This document shows, in pieces, positions 47,550 to 58,389 of a stretch of DNA of 64,000 nucleotides. Every line of letters begins with the position of its first letter. Position 1 is the stretch's first letter. Location: the NCBI GenBank assembly GCA_963921825.1, contig OY997590.1, positions 59,572,012-59,636,011 on the forward strand, given 5' to 3'. This stretch comes from Erodium maritimum. Lineage: Eukaryota; Streptophyta; Magnoliopsida; Geraniales; Geraniaceae. The notes under the pieces were generated by a model. It had not been told where the DNA came from. It saw only the letters and a list, made by a program, of their open reading frames with translations, and searched no databases. The position numbers and the translations under genes were made by a program.

Positions 47550-49997
47550 GGTAGCCGTCTTGCGCGTTTCTCTGCAAACCCTAGATTTGGTTTTGTGAGC
47601 TTTCGTTGCTAGATAGTATGGAGAACGAGAGGTTGTCGTCCCTGTCTGTCGATCCGGAGGTGTGGGAGGAGCCGGAGGAGGTGCTGTAAGTGGAGACGCA
47701 GTCACTGGTGGGTGCGGGGGAGGTAGCGTCGGTGGCGAGTGGTGGAGTCGGGGCTGTGGAGTTGAGAGGGGCGGCGGGATCTGAGGTTCTGGCCGTGAGA
47801 GAGGGCTGAGGTGTGCGGGGCCGACGGCGGTGCAGGTGGTGCATCTCTCCTCGGGAGACGGAGAGGGAGTCGAGACGGCGATGGCTGACTCCTCGCCGGT
47901 GGAGTCATGGATGCGAGCCGGGCCGATGCAGGACATGGTATCCGCGGCGTCCAGGGCGCCGGGGATGGCGGTCCGGGGTGGAGAGGATCGGCCGGGTGGA
48001 GTGACACAGAGGAGACCTCGCCGGGGCTCTCATTTTCGGCCGGCGGGGGTGCTGCATGCGGACGGTTTTGGAGGCAGGCCACCGGCAGGGGATCGGCAGG
48101 ACTCGGAGGAGACGATCAGGGTGTCGCCGGAGGCGCTGGAACGAAGGCGGCGGAACGGGAAGGCGGTGGTCGAGGCTGACGCAAACCCTAGCGACTCTGG
48201 GCCGGGAGCTGGGTCTGGACTGGGCCGCGGGAGTTCTTTCATGGGAGATGCAAGGCGTGTGGGCCTGGACCAGACCAACTGGGTGCCTCGGGTGGGCCGG
48301 GGTGGTAGATCTGGAGGGGCCGGCCCGGGAGACGTGGCTAGGTGGGCCAGTCGATATGGGGCTGGTCGGGCTGGTACTGGAGAAGTGGGGCAGGATGCAC
48401 GGGATCAAGGCCGCCGGCCGATGGCCAGACCTACTGGGGGGGACCAGGAGCACGGTCTCGGGGACAGGCCGGGGGAGACGGGGGAGCTGCCGGAGTTGGA
48501 TGCACGACTCTCCTCCCTTAGTATCATGGAGGTGGTTGTCCCGGCTGGGGACGTGGCCAAGGGTGGGGAGCACTTCCGTTTTGCTCTCGTTGCCAAGGTC
48601 TTGACATCAAAGCGGTTCTACTGGAGGTCTCTGGTGGACCGGATGGAGGACCTGTGGGGACTGAAGGTGGAGGCCCGCCCTTTGGAGGGGGGTTTGGTTG
48701 GCTTCTTCTTCCGTACTGCGCGGGAGCGGACGCGGGTCCTGGCGGGAGAGCCATGGGCGTTCTGGGAGTCCTTGGTTCTATTCACGAATCTGCGGGCCCA
48801 CATGCAGTTGAGCGAACTGAGTTTCCATCAGTTCTCGGTATGGGCCAGAGTCTCCAATCTGCCAATGGGGGCCTGGAACAGAGAGGTGGGGTTCCGAATC
48901 GGTAGTGCCTTGGGCACTTACCAAGCAGTGGATATGGATGAGGCAGGAAGATGCTGGGGGGACTTCATGCGGATCAGAATCCGAGCAGATATCCGGCAGC
49001 CGCTGCAGAGTCAAATCTGGTTCCGATTATCGGAATCGCAGGTACGAACTTTACTTCATATTTCCTATGAGTACTTACCGGACCATTGCTATGGCTGTAG
49101 CTGTGCGGGCCATCTTTTCCCGTCATGCCCGGTACTGGGAGGGATCAGGGGTCACTCCCTGAGAGCTCCGGGGGACCCGAGATCAGCCTTGGAGAAGGCC
49201 AAGCATGGGAAGGCGATCCCGGGTACGAACTGGAACTATGGGGAGGCACGGAATAAGGGGGGTCGGGGGGGGGGGACCCCATCACCGATGTACTGGTCCG
49301 GTAGGGAGCAGGAGCAGACTTTTGAGACGGATGTCGAGGCAATGCCGTCCGATGGGATACATAAGGAGTTGAGTCCGACGCTTTCTGGGAAAAAACGCCT
49401 AGCGAGGGAGGAAGATCAGATCGAGTCTGAGGATTCGATGGCGTCGGACGGGGACTCACATGCAGCAGCGGCGGGGGGCGCCAAGCACCCCCGCCTGAAG
49501 GAATGAATCCGAGGTGGCCCGGGGAGGGGTGGGTCAACTTTGGCCCCTTCCCGGCGGATGGATGGAGACGGCACCATCTTCAGTTGATGTTTCTCTCCCC
49601 TGCCAGTCCGGTTTCAGCAATCCCGCGTTCAGGAGCCCTACCAGTATCACTCAAGGGAGGACGACGCACGCTGACATACCGGGGGAGATGGAGGTCCACC
49701 AGTGTTCCCCTCAACGTGGCTGGCTCCGCCTCGTACCAATTGGAAGAAGATTGTTGTACCGGTTTCGAAAGACGCTATCGCAGACTCCCCCTACTTCCGC
49801 AACTTTGCATTAGAGCCGACTTTTCTGCTTTTGTTTCAGTTCTGTTTCGTAGTAGTTTTACATTATGTCGGTGGAGTATGAGTACATGCCCACCCAGTTT
49901 GGTATTTCCCTTTGTAGGTGGTGTACAATTTCAGTACCCACCAAACTTTTCTATTCTGTTTTAATACAATTGCATGGTTATCCTCAAAAAAAAAAAA
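47550..49997 (+). mobile_element. LINE E: ORF1-only non-LTR element with poly(A) tail
   Basis: A GC-rich insertion with one ORF1, a noncoding 3' part (49507-49985) and A12 at 49986-49997. There is no endonuclease or reverse transcriptase, so the copy depends on others. The 5' end lies near 47524-47560. A candidate duplication is aaaagttaaa (47514) against the same letters around 49993, but it overlaps the tail and is weak. The 3' end contains ttttaatacaattgcatggt before the tail. Confidence 0.7.
47830..49506 (+). CDS. LINE ORF1 protein: DUF4283 domain plus CCHC zinc knuckle, 558 aa, open
   Basis: The frame is open for 558 codons. The first 225 residues are Gly/Arg/Pro-rich and disordered. 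Residues about 235-380 match the DUF4283 domain of plant LINE ORF1: MEVVVPAGDVAKGG, FRFALVAKVL, GFFFRTARERTRVLAGEPW, FHQFSVWARVSNLPMG. A CX2CX4HX4C knuckle follows at about 420-433 (CYGCSCAGHLFPSC), then an acidic, basic-tipped tail ending HPRLKE. Such proteins bind RNA and form the LINE particle. An ATG at 47618 opens a short different frame, so the true start is uncertain and 47830 is simply the first ATG in this frame. High GC and the open frame set it apart from the decayed LINEs nearby. No ORF2 follows. Confidence 0.75.
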   Translation: MQVVHLSSGDGEGVETAMADSSPVESWMRAGPMQDMVSAASRAPGMAVRGGEDRPGGVTQRRPRRGSHFRPAGVLHADGFGGRPPAGDRQDSEETIRVSPEALERRRRNGKAVVEADANPSDSGPGAGSGLGRGSSFMGDARRVGLDQTNWVPRVGRGGRSGGAGPGDVARWASRYGAGRAGTGEVGQDARDQGRRPMARPTGGDQEHGLGDRPGETGELPELDARLSSLSIMEVVVPAGDVAKGGEHFRFALVAKVLTSKRFYWRSLVDRMEDLWGLKVEARPLEGGLVGFFFRTARERTRVLAGEPWAFWESLVLFTNLRAHMQLSELSFHQFSVWARVSNLPMGAWNREVGFRIGSALGTYQAVDMDEAGRCWGDFMRIRIRADIRQPLQSQIWFRLSESQVRTLLHISYEYLPDHCYGCSCAGHLFPSCPVLGGIRGHSLRAPGDPRSALEKAKHGKAIPGTNWNYGEARNKGGRGGGTPSPMYWSGREQEQTFETDVEAMPSDGIHKELSPTLSGKKRLAREEDQIESEDSMASDGDSHAAAAGGAKHPRLKE

Positions 49998-51547
49998 GTT
50001 AAACGGACGAATAAATTTTTACGACATTTTTCTTTATCACAAAAAAGAAATGTAAAGATAGCGTGAATTTTGTGATGGATTAGCAAATTATCAAACTAAC
50101 AACAAAAAAACAAAAAACAAAAAGGAAAATAAGTCAGGACAAAATTAGAATAGTCCCAAGACCTAAAAGTCTGGACTCCTAAAGCTCTCTAACACCAAAA
50201 GGTTAACCTTAGATCATTGTAGAAAAAGAAACAACATCGGCGACTAACACTTTAACTCGTGCCGAAATCCAAACGTCATTGTAAATCGGACAAAACAAAG
50301 AGGGGTCAAACCGAAGATACTGCTGAGCAAAAAGCAACACAATCAAACTAAGAGCACGGAAACCTCGACCCCACAATCTTTGACCGGCCTCTGCCACCGG
50401 AACGCTAGTGGCCAACATCAAAAGAGCCAACGAAAACCCGAAATAGAAAAGGACCGGTGGGAACAAAGACAGGTTCTACCAAAAGGGAGGATCAAGGACG
50501 GCGAGGGAGACCCAATTCTTGTCGGCGAAATGGAATAACTTTTGGAGCTGGAGAGCGAAACTAGTTGGGGTGCAACCACATGCCAAACAAGGACACGATA
50601 GTACCGACAACAGAAGAGAGGCCGAAACACCCGCCTAGAGAATCCCAAAGAAAATCGTCGAAGAGGAACAAAGCAAGGGCAGAGACGACTAGGGAGCCGG
50701 AGAATAGGCCGTTCCGGTGAAATGGCGACAGGGAAAAACGAGAAGGTGGGGATCCGATGAGACAACGACAGTCACGGGAAGATCTGGCAGAGGTAGAGGA
50801 CACCGTCACATTCGATAGAGAAGAAGATCTATCAAAAAAGGAAGGAAAATAGCTTCTTGGAGTTGTAGTATGGTGCAACCGTGACAGTGATGATTGTTAG
50901 GGAACGAGACCAAATGACAATGATTGGAGCGCGAGCAAAAGAAGTCCTGGAAGAGTGACTGATCCGACGTGGATGCGAGTAGGGTGCTGGAGTATATCTG
51001 ACGGAAGAAGGACGATCAAGGGAGAGGACGTAGCTCGCTATTCGCTTAAGAATAAGCACTTTTGGTAGAGGTTGGATCTGCAAATGACACACGGGCCGAC
51101 GAAGAGAAGGAAAGCAATGATAAAAAAAATTAAGGAAACGAAGGACGCAACATAAGGAGACCAGTGAGAGGAGGTGTAGACGGAGTCTCGCCAAAGGGTT
51201 GAAGCGACGAAGCATGAGGAGAGGATGCAATAATTAGGAGATAGGAGAGGAGGTTCCTGGCAACATCAAAGGTTTCAGAATCAGATGAAAGCCGTCGTCG
51301 GTTAGAAAATATCTATAACAATATTAATCCAATTGAAATTTTTTGGGTGGATAACAAAAGTCATACAATTGTAAAAATCCAAACTAGGCTAACCAACTAG
51401 AGGAATAATAATTTTATATTTATTTGACCATTATATATGTTTTTCGTTTATCTGTAATTCAAAAATTTGCTAGTAATAATTAAAAAAACAAGATATAAAC
51501 TCGTAATAGAAAAACAACATTCAAACATTTAAATAACAAAACCTATT
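49998..51547. other. Unclassified repeat-like region, minus-strand pyrimidine-rich
   Basis: I recognise no domain. Read on the minus strand, 51240-50200 is pyrimidine-rich with several overlapping short open frames, none with family features. It looks like the noncoding part of a retroelement, but I cannot name it. The 51300-51547 stretch is AT-rich. Confidence 0.4.
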
Positions 51548-51550
51548 TCA

Positions 51551-53580
51551 GAGCATCTCTAACACTATTCGGTTAGCTCGCAGTTCGCTGTTGGTGGAGA
51601 GGAAACGCCGACGTTCCGTTGGCGTTTCGTTACTGGTGGAGACTACCGACGCCGACTCAACCGTCAGCATCAGCCGCTGGCGCGAACGGCCAAAAAGTTT
51701 CATTTCCCAATTGTTGAACCTTGAGAAAAATAGTTTGAAATTAACAAAATTAATGATATTTTGTTCCACATTTATGTATAAATTGAGGTTATTGCATCCA
51801 ACAAAAACACACCTTCCATCATCTCCTCCTACATTTGAATTGTATGTCTCTCTCTTTTTCATCAAAATGACGAACAATGCCGATGCCCGTGCCAACGAGC
51901 TTACTTTCGAGCTATTATTGGAGGAAGCACTCGAAGAATGCATTCCCAACAAGGTTGTTCAGGGTTTACTAGACGAATCTGTGGGCGTAGTACAACCACA
52001 GAAGAGAAACTACATCGTACGATACCGTGAAGCTGCGAACGAACGTTTAATACGCGACTACTTCAATATGAAACCAGTGTACAAGGAGGTGCGTTTTCGT
52101 CGTTGTTTCCGAATGCCAAAGGATGTGATCATCCGTATTCTCCGTGCATTGGAGGATAACGATAAATACTTCAGGAAACGGGTTGATGCGGTAGGTAGGG
52201 TATCGTTATATTCGTATCAAAAATATAATGCGTCCATTAGGAAATTGTGTTATGGAATTGCAGCCGATGGACTAGATGAGTACCTGAAAATAGGCGAAAC
52301 ACGACTTTGGAGTGCGTGATCAAATTTTGCAATGGAGTTGTTACTATCTTCGGCTCGACGTACCAGCGTAAGCCAACACAGGCTGATATGAACTACATTT
52401 TATCGGTGAATGAAGCGCGTGGATTTCTCAGGATGCTTGACAATCTTGACTGCATGCACTAGGAGTGGAAGAATTGCCCGACTACTTTGAGAGGCCACGG
52501 GAACAGACCAACTATGGTTTTCGAGGCGGGTTCCACGCGTGACTTATGGATTTGGCACTCGTTCTTTGACATAGCAGGATCCAATAACAACTTAACAATG
52601 TTGAACCATTCCAGACTATTTGCGAACGTCATCAATGGTTGGCAACCACCTATCCAATACACGGTAAATGGTAATCAGTATTTGGGGTCCTCCAATCTCG
52701 GTTTCACATTATCACTCGACCGAGTCGAATGTGGATGCCCTAGTCCCTCGGCTTAGTCATGAATGCATATGTTATCATGCACAATATGATAGTCGAGGCG
52801 GAACGCATACATACGATGGATTCATTACACCAACAGATGAGGGTGGGCCAAGCGAACCAACATTCACGCGAGAAGCTTTGTCCCGTCCCATGTCATAGTT
52901 GGAAACACCTAGATGATGCAGGATGAACGTGCTCATTATCAATTGAAGGATGAACTCATTGAACACATTTGGAATAAATATGGCAACGCTTAATTGTATT
53001 TGCATTCTAGTTAGTTCGAACTCAATGTTAGTATTTAAACTATTTTCGTTTAAAATGTCATTGTCATTCGACTTTTATGCAATATAATCTGTTACAAAAT
53101 ATACAATATCCGACAAAATATCAAACACATTGGAAAAAAGTATTATTTTATTCGAACAACCTATCATTGGAGGTTGTTGACTATTGGTGGAGAGAGGGCT
53201 GAAATATTGTTTTTTAATCAAATAGTCAACACCAACAAATTAGCATTCAGGATTCTCTCAAGACGTGTGAAAAGAAATAAAAATATTAAATAAATAAAAA
53301 TATTATGTGATTTTTTATTTCAAGTATTATAAAATATAGAAATCATATAAACGAAATAAGAAGGTTAATTTCTTTTTAAATAGTTTAAATTCAAGAAGCT
53401 ATAACAAAAAAAAAAGGTATCAAATCAAGTTTCCTTTCAAATTTGATGACACATGTCGTGTTCTTGTTAGGTCCCTATTTCTCTCTTTAGCATTTGTTTT
53501 GTGCATGGGAGATTCTTTCAAACGATAATTTCATTGTCTAGATTATTCATGTAGGTGGATTCCTCCCGTTAAAGATGTTC
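51551..53580 (+). mobile_element. PIF/Harbinger element 4 with transposase
   Basis: The left end GAGCATCTCTAACACT (51551) and the inverse of the right end gttaaagatgttc (53580) agree in 11 of 13 bases. The flanking trinucleotides are TCA and TTA (53581-53583), close to the expected TTA. It carries a decayed transposase and no ORF1. A TATA-like tgtataaattgagg lies near 51775. Confidence 0.6.
51867..52993 (+). pseudogene. PIF/Harbinger transposase (plant DDE family), broken
   Basis: It starts at ATG 51867 (MTNNADARANELTFELLLEE), 90 bp after a TATA-like site. The N-terminal part is open to 52319 (RDYFNMKPVY, RFRRCFRMPKDVIIRIL, ALEDNDKYFRKRVDAVGR). After a stop and frame change come FLRMLDNLDCMH, with the first catalytic Asp and a stop in place of the following Trp, then STRDLWIWHSFFDIAGSNNNL, where the second acid position is Asn, and QPPIQYTVNGNQY. 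An internal deletion removes the segment with the third acid. The end is preserved: YDGFITPTDEGGPSEPTF, then QLKDELIEHIWNKYGNA and a stop at 52993. This is a dead copy of the protein that would cut and paste PIF/Harbinger elements. Confidence 0.85.
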
Positions 53581-53849
53581 TTATTGGTTATTTTTTCAAA
53601 TGAAACATAGATGGAGAAAATTTAGAGTCGACCTCTCCAAAAAATTAATATATTCACGTTTCAAATTTAAATTATTTTATTATTTGATGATGGGAAATTG
53701 AATATTTATGCACGTAAAGATTACTTTTCTTTCATTTTTATCTTCAAAATTATAATCCTTTAAGTGGTCTATGGGCTGAAAATCTCGAGCCAAGGGAGGT
53801 TTAAGCACCCGAAATCTTAATAGAGTGAATTAGAGCTTATCAGCTAAAT

Positions 53850-54286
53850 GGTTTTGGTGTTTTACAACTTATAATGACTCTCTTTCGAATTGTGTTTTAT
53901 GTGCAAAATTTGGTTGGAGATTATCATAATGGAACTTGTCGGCTCTGGAGAAACGTGGTTCTTCTTTCCTCCTTGGTCACATTATGTCTTTAGTAGTTGA
54001 TCCTCGTTTCAAGTCGATTTTTATGGACATGAGTTTACATTGGGGGTTGGGTGGGGGATCATGTTTTCTTTGGGGATGATGTATGGGTGGGTGATATTGT
54101 GTTTCATTATTGTTTTCCTATATTGTGTCTCATCTTCACAATTAAACAAGTTAAGGGGGTGATGTTTGGAATGGTAGTTCTTGGAGTTTAGGATAAATAA
54201 GATATTTTTTGGAGTGGGGAAATAAAGAAAACGATGAGCTTCTGTGTCTTCTCGATTCGATTTGCATTAGTGAAGTTGAACTAGAT
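53850..54286 (+). pseudogene. LINE G, left piece (zf-RVT region)
   Basis: Short pieces such as GGSCFLWG and DDVWVGDIVFHYCFP near 54040-54110 are typical of the segment between reverse transcriptase and RNase H in plant LINEs. It is interrupted by the solo LTR and resumes at 55985. Many stops. Confidence 0.55.
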
Positions 54287-54291
54287 GTCGT

Positions 54292-55979
54292 TGTTAGTCT
54301 TAGTGCCCGTAGTTCAATCCTAAATGTCCAAATGTATATATCATCGTTAGCAATAAAATTAAAGCGGCTTTATATTACTTATGTGTTGGAGTAATATATC
54401 GATGTGTGCTCTGATCTATGCCCACCATGCGAATAGAACCATAGATCGAGATAGATCACACTCGATGGGTCCCTAGTCAACAAAGCTCCACTAGAAGCGA
54501 CTAGTATGAAAGATGGCTCTTTATGGCTTACGTTCTGTTAGTCATTGGAATGGGATTCCGGAGTCTGATCATAGATATCATGTGGGACATGATATTGGAC
54601 GACCCGCCCTGAATATGTGCCATATATTAAGTCATGAACATATTCAGTGTTGTAGCTTGTCATGTATCCTTAGACCAAGGAGTCTTTGTGATCGCTATGT
54701 AGTCAACAACTGAGTTTGACCTGAGCCTAACGTTGTCCGTAACAGGGCTTCCATAACGGCCAGGATTGGCTTGGGGACAGGCTACATGAGTGACACGAAA
54801 GACGGCTAAGGGATTTATCCCTCATACTGAGGTATGGGAAAGATATCGGTTCTCGGCCACTTGATCGAGAGTGACTGGAAGAATAGCATGGCCATGCACA
54901 TGATACTGGGTATCATATCTTCAGTCATCTCACATATCAAGGAACGGTGATTGAGAATAATAAGGATGACGGCTCTATGCCTTATCTCAATCAGGATATC
55001 GGAGATAAAAGGATAATGACAGGGACGACGGAAAGGTTAGAATCGACAGGGTCGATTCGTTATGTAGTGTCAGGCAATACTAAAGTCTCGTTAGTTGCCA
55101 CTTAAATATGATCAAGTAAAATGGTATTTTACGTTGATCTGTTGACATGCATAAACCTAAGGGTCACACCGGAGGATGAAACTCATTGACACATTTATGG
55201 AGAATGGCCAAAAGGGAGTTGTCTCGGGACATGACCAAAACTGGGTTTTGGGTCATGTGCCCGTAAGTGAATAGGACTTTACGGATCGAGACAAGGCTTG
55301 GAGTCTTGGGATTGATCGCGTTGGATAATGTTGGACATTTCCGGTATGGAAGGTTTGGAGGCGATGAGCGAATCACGGGACCTCGTTGGAAATGGCCACG
55401 GGCCATGTTCCAAGAGGCCCATGAAAGGCCCATGCAACCAAGGCCCATGGAACTAATTAATCAAGTCTTGATTAATTAGTACTAAGCAAGCAAGACAAGG
55501 ATTATGGTGTTGGTGATTCACCACCTAACCCAATCTTATCTTGCCATACTTTGTCCTATTTACACCTTACTTGACACCATACTTGTCCCATGCCTTTAGT
55601 TGGACAAGTATGGGTTTTGTTATGTTTAAGTCATCTTTTTTCAACATAACAAAGACAAGACAAGAATAGGAAACACATTTTCTCTCCCTCTTCCATGGCC
55701 ATTTCGGGTTTGGCTAGTTTCCTCCTCCATTTTTGTGTTCTTGAGTCCTCAAAGAGAAGAACTACGTGGCTTTGATTCCCATGTGGATACGTAGGCGTCT
55801 TGGAGACTCAAGCCAATCATTCGTTAACCGGTGTTCTTGTTTTGGTAAGAGATAGTGCTGAATTTTTCTCTTGTGAATCCATTCTTTGTTAGTTGTTTCA
55901 TGGTTTTAATCGTCTCTTGGTTTTTATTGATTTTCCGCTGCGAGTTGGTTCATCTCCAACCCTACCTCGAGACCCAACA
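54292..55979 (+). mobile_element. Copia solo LTR with perfect 5-bp target duplication
   Basis: A complete 1688-bp LTR of the same family as 30341-32009, in the opposite orientation (TGTTAGTC...ACCCAACA). It is flanked by exact gtcgt at 54287-54291 and 55980-55984. There is no internal region, so it arose by LTR-LTR recombination after insertion into LINE G. Open frames in it match those in the other LTRs and are not genes. Confidence 0.95.
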
Positions 55980-55984
55980 GTCGT

Positions 55985-56700
55985 GATCTGGACTTATCAT
56001 GAGAAAGGCTTTTCAACCTCAAAAGTCTTTCATTTGTTGATAGATGCAGCCTCAACCCCGATTCCTTGGGGGAAATGGTTGTGGATTAAACACCTGCCGC
56101 CCATATACATTTCTTTAGTCTGGTTAATGATGCACAATGTAGTTCCAATTCTCTCACTTTTGGAAAGCTGAGCATACGTAATTCTCTAATTGATAAGTTG
56201 TGCCCTCTCTACAAGTTATTTTTTGAGGATTCTTTGCATCTATTCCTCCATCTTGAGTTTGTTTGGAATTTCTGGTAGAGTATGTGTCGTTGGTGGGTCG
56301 TGATTTGGGTTATTCCAAGGGGCAATGCTTTAATGGTGTTGTGTTGGTGTATTGGGTTCAACCAGGTGATGGAAGGTTTGGGTGAAAGCCGATTGTTTGA
56401 TGTTGTTGATTTTGTGGTTGTAGAGAAATGAAGCTCTATTCTGATCTAGGGTGGAGAGTTTGGACGTTGTGGCCTCAAAAAATCAGTACCACTCGTTCAA
56501 CTTTATTAGATTGACAGGGAGATAGGGTAAGGTTTCAGAGTTTTGGATTAGATTCATGATCCAATAACTTGACTTCAAATACCATAAGATTTGTCGGACC
56601 AGTGTAGTGTTTTGGGTTTGTGTTGGTTTTTTATGTTTCTTTAGGAAAGAGTCAATGCCTTTTTTCCAGTGCAGGTTTTTTTGTTTCTTTCTTTTTCTCT
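55985..56700 (+). pseudogene. LINE G, right piece (zf-RVT region to 3' part)
   Basis: The frame from 55987 reads VIWTYHEKGFSTSKVFHLLI, then WGKWLWIKHLPP and MMHNVVPILSLLES. This is the zf-RVT region that continues 53850-54286. After about 56170 the coding sequence decays. No RNase H is clear and the 3' end is not sharp. Confidence 0.6.
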
Positions 56701-56810
56701 TCCGGAGGTATTAGAGGTTGATCCCTATTCTTTGGAAGCATATTCTTTGACTTTTTTAATTCTATTTCCAAAGTCCATCGATGAAACATATATAAAAAAC
56801 TCATCTACAT

Positions 56811-56966
56811 GTGAATAACATTGAAGCAGTTTTGAAGTCAAATGATCTTGTTCCTGAAACAGATAATTACCAAATCTGATTCAATATAATTCGTAACAGA
56901 AGGCTCGTAGTCAGTAGTTTCAAGAACTGGATCATTTGGTTTCAAAACCGCTTCAATGTTATTCGC
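56811..56966. repeat. Imperfect 50-bp inverted repeat, miRNA-precursor-like hairpin
   Basis: Arm 1 (56811-56860, gtgaataacattgaagcagt...) and arm 2 (56917-56966, reverse complement gcgaataacattgaagcggt...) pair over 50 bp with about 8 mismatches and no large bulge. The loop is 56 nt. Part of arm 2 (ttcaatgttattcgcaaccgg) also recurs in the loop as ttcaatataattcgtaacag, so a second fold is possible. The size and pairing fit a young plant MIR foldback or a small foldback element. Nothing here shows that it is transcribed. Confidence 0.6.
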
Positions 56967-58389
56967 AACCGGAGGCATTTTCTCAATTCTCATTTTCAGA
57001 AACTATGTCCTTCCCTCAAATCCCTAACTCGAGTTGGGATCTCATATATATTCAAATCAGATGTTTCAACTCCTCGTTTTTAACCTTAATATAATAATAT
57101 TATTTAATTCAACCCATAAATAAAACATTTCCCTTAAAATTTCCACTTAAATGTTACTTGATCGACTTCTTGAATAATCATTAAAGAGGAATTGTCTCTG
57201 CATCATTTTTAACATCGTCACCGGCATTTATGATATCGTCGGTAATGAAAAACTTTACCGTCGACATATGGGGAACGTGTTAAAATTCGCTGACCATGAA
57301 AAAAATTAGGCTCTCTAAAATCATCGGACTTTGGCGGAGGATCCGAACTTCGGTAATTTTGAATGCCGGCGACTCATGTTTGTCGGTTTAAAAACGTTTT
57401 TTAGTGATGATATTATAATATGAAGATAAAATCGTAAGTGAAGTAAAATTGAGTAATTAGGTCATACTAATAGCTGTCAAATTTAAAATTGTTATCATAT
57501 AGAAGTTTAATACAAGAGAAAAACTAAGTTGTACAGCAATATGATAATGTGATATTGATTTTACCCGTGACTTTTAAAGTGATAATAGCTAGGTAAACGT
57601 TATTTAGTAATTGAAAAGGAGAGGAAAAGATAAGAGTCCCATCATTCATCACCACTACGAGACAGGGTTCCTTTGACGAACCATTGTGTATCTTCCGCGT
57701 GGCCTGGTCCATACATGTTGAATGATGGTTGGCTTTGAGGACTTGTGGTTGCATCTTGAGAGGTTGAAAGTCTACGTCACGTCCTTGTTCTATTCACCCA
57801 ATACTTAACTTTCCAATACCACATGTCGGCAAAGTCCATAACCCCACAATCACTTGGCTGTGAATTCTCTATGCTATACTATACATACAGTTGTCTGTAT
57901 CTCAAGAGGATCTCTCTCCAACTCCAATATAGTTTCATGAAAAACTCTATCTTACCTGTACTTTTTACCTGTATAAATGTTGGCCCAAAAGCATACACAA
58001 ATTTAGAGAGAAGAGAATCAATCCACCGCAATATTGTTAGTTTGATTCTAATAAAAAAAATGTTTTTTTGACAAAAAGTGCATATATTTCACTATGATAA
58101 GACTAAAAGAGTTAATACACTATATAGGGCCCTTATAAGGTCTTTGTACAAATATCTATAAGAAAATTGAACCGTTACAAACGGTATTGAAAAAGTCATA
58201 TAGGTCAACTACAACTAAACCTCGACGAAATTGACTATAATTGCTCAAGGTATTGCCTAAACGCTGCATACTGTATAGAGTGTGGCCGAACCTGTTTTCA
58301 TCAGTTTTAAAGGGAGGCAGAGCTCTTACCAGGACCCCTCCTAAGGCCAGCTCCTAGAGCACCGAATCCCTTTCATTCCTCCTGGTGGG
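56967..58389. other. Intergenic, nothing firmly recognised
   Basis: An AT-rich stretch with short open frames lacking domains. Near 57230-57400 there are ccggc/gtcgg-type repeats (catcgtcaccggcat, cgtcggtaatgaaaa) that could be a DNA transposon end, but no matching end was found. Confidence 0.4.

Noticed and set aside
47496-48573. Long minus-strand frames rich in Pro/Ser/Arg (222 and 146 codons)
   Set aside because: They are antisense shadows of the GC-rich LINE ORF1 on the plus strand and have no domain of their own.
50209-51230. Set of overlapping minus-strand frames with hydrophobic stretches, possible membrane protein
   Set aside because: There is no single long frame, no family features and heavy pyrimidine bias; more likely noncoding retroelement sequence.
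54292-55979. Several 60-94 codon frames recurring at 30880, 38671 and 55164
   Set aside because: All lie in copia LTR copies at the same LTR position and are chance frames.
57230-57400. Possible DNA transposon terminus with gtcgg repeats
   Set aside because: No matching inverted end, target duplication or coding sequence was found.
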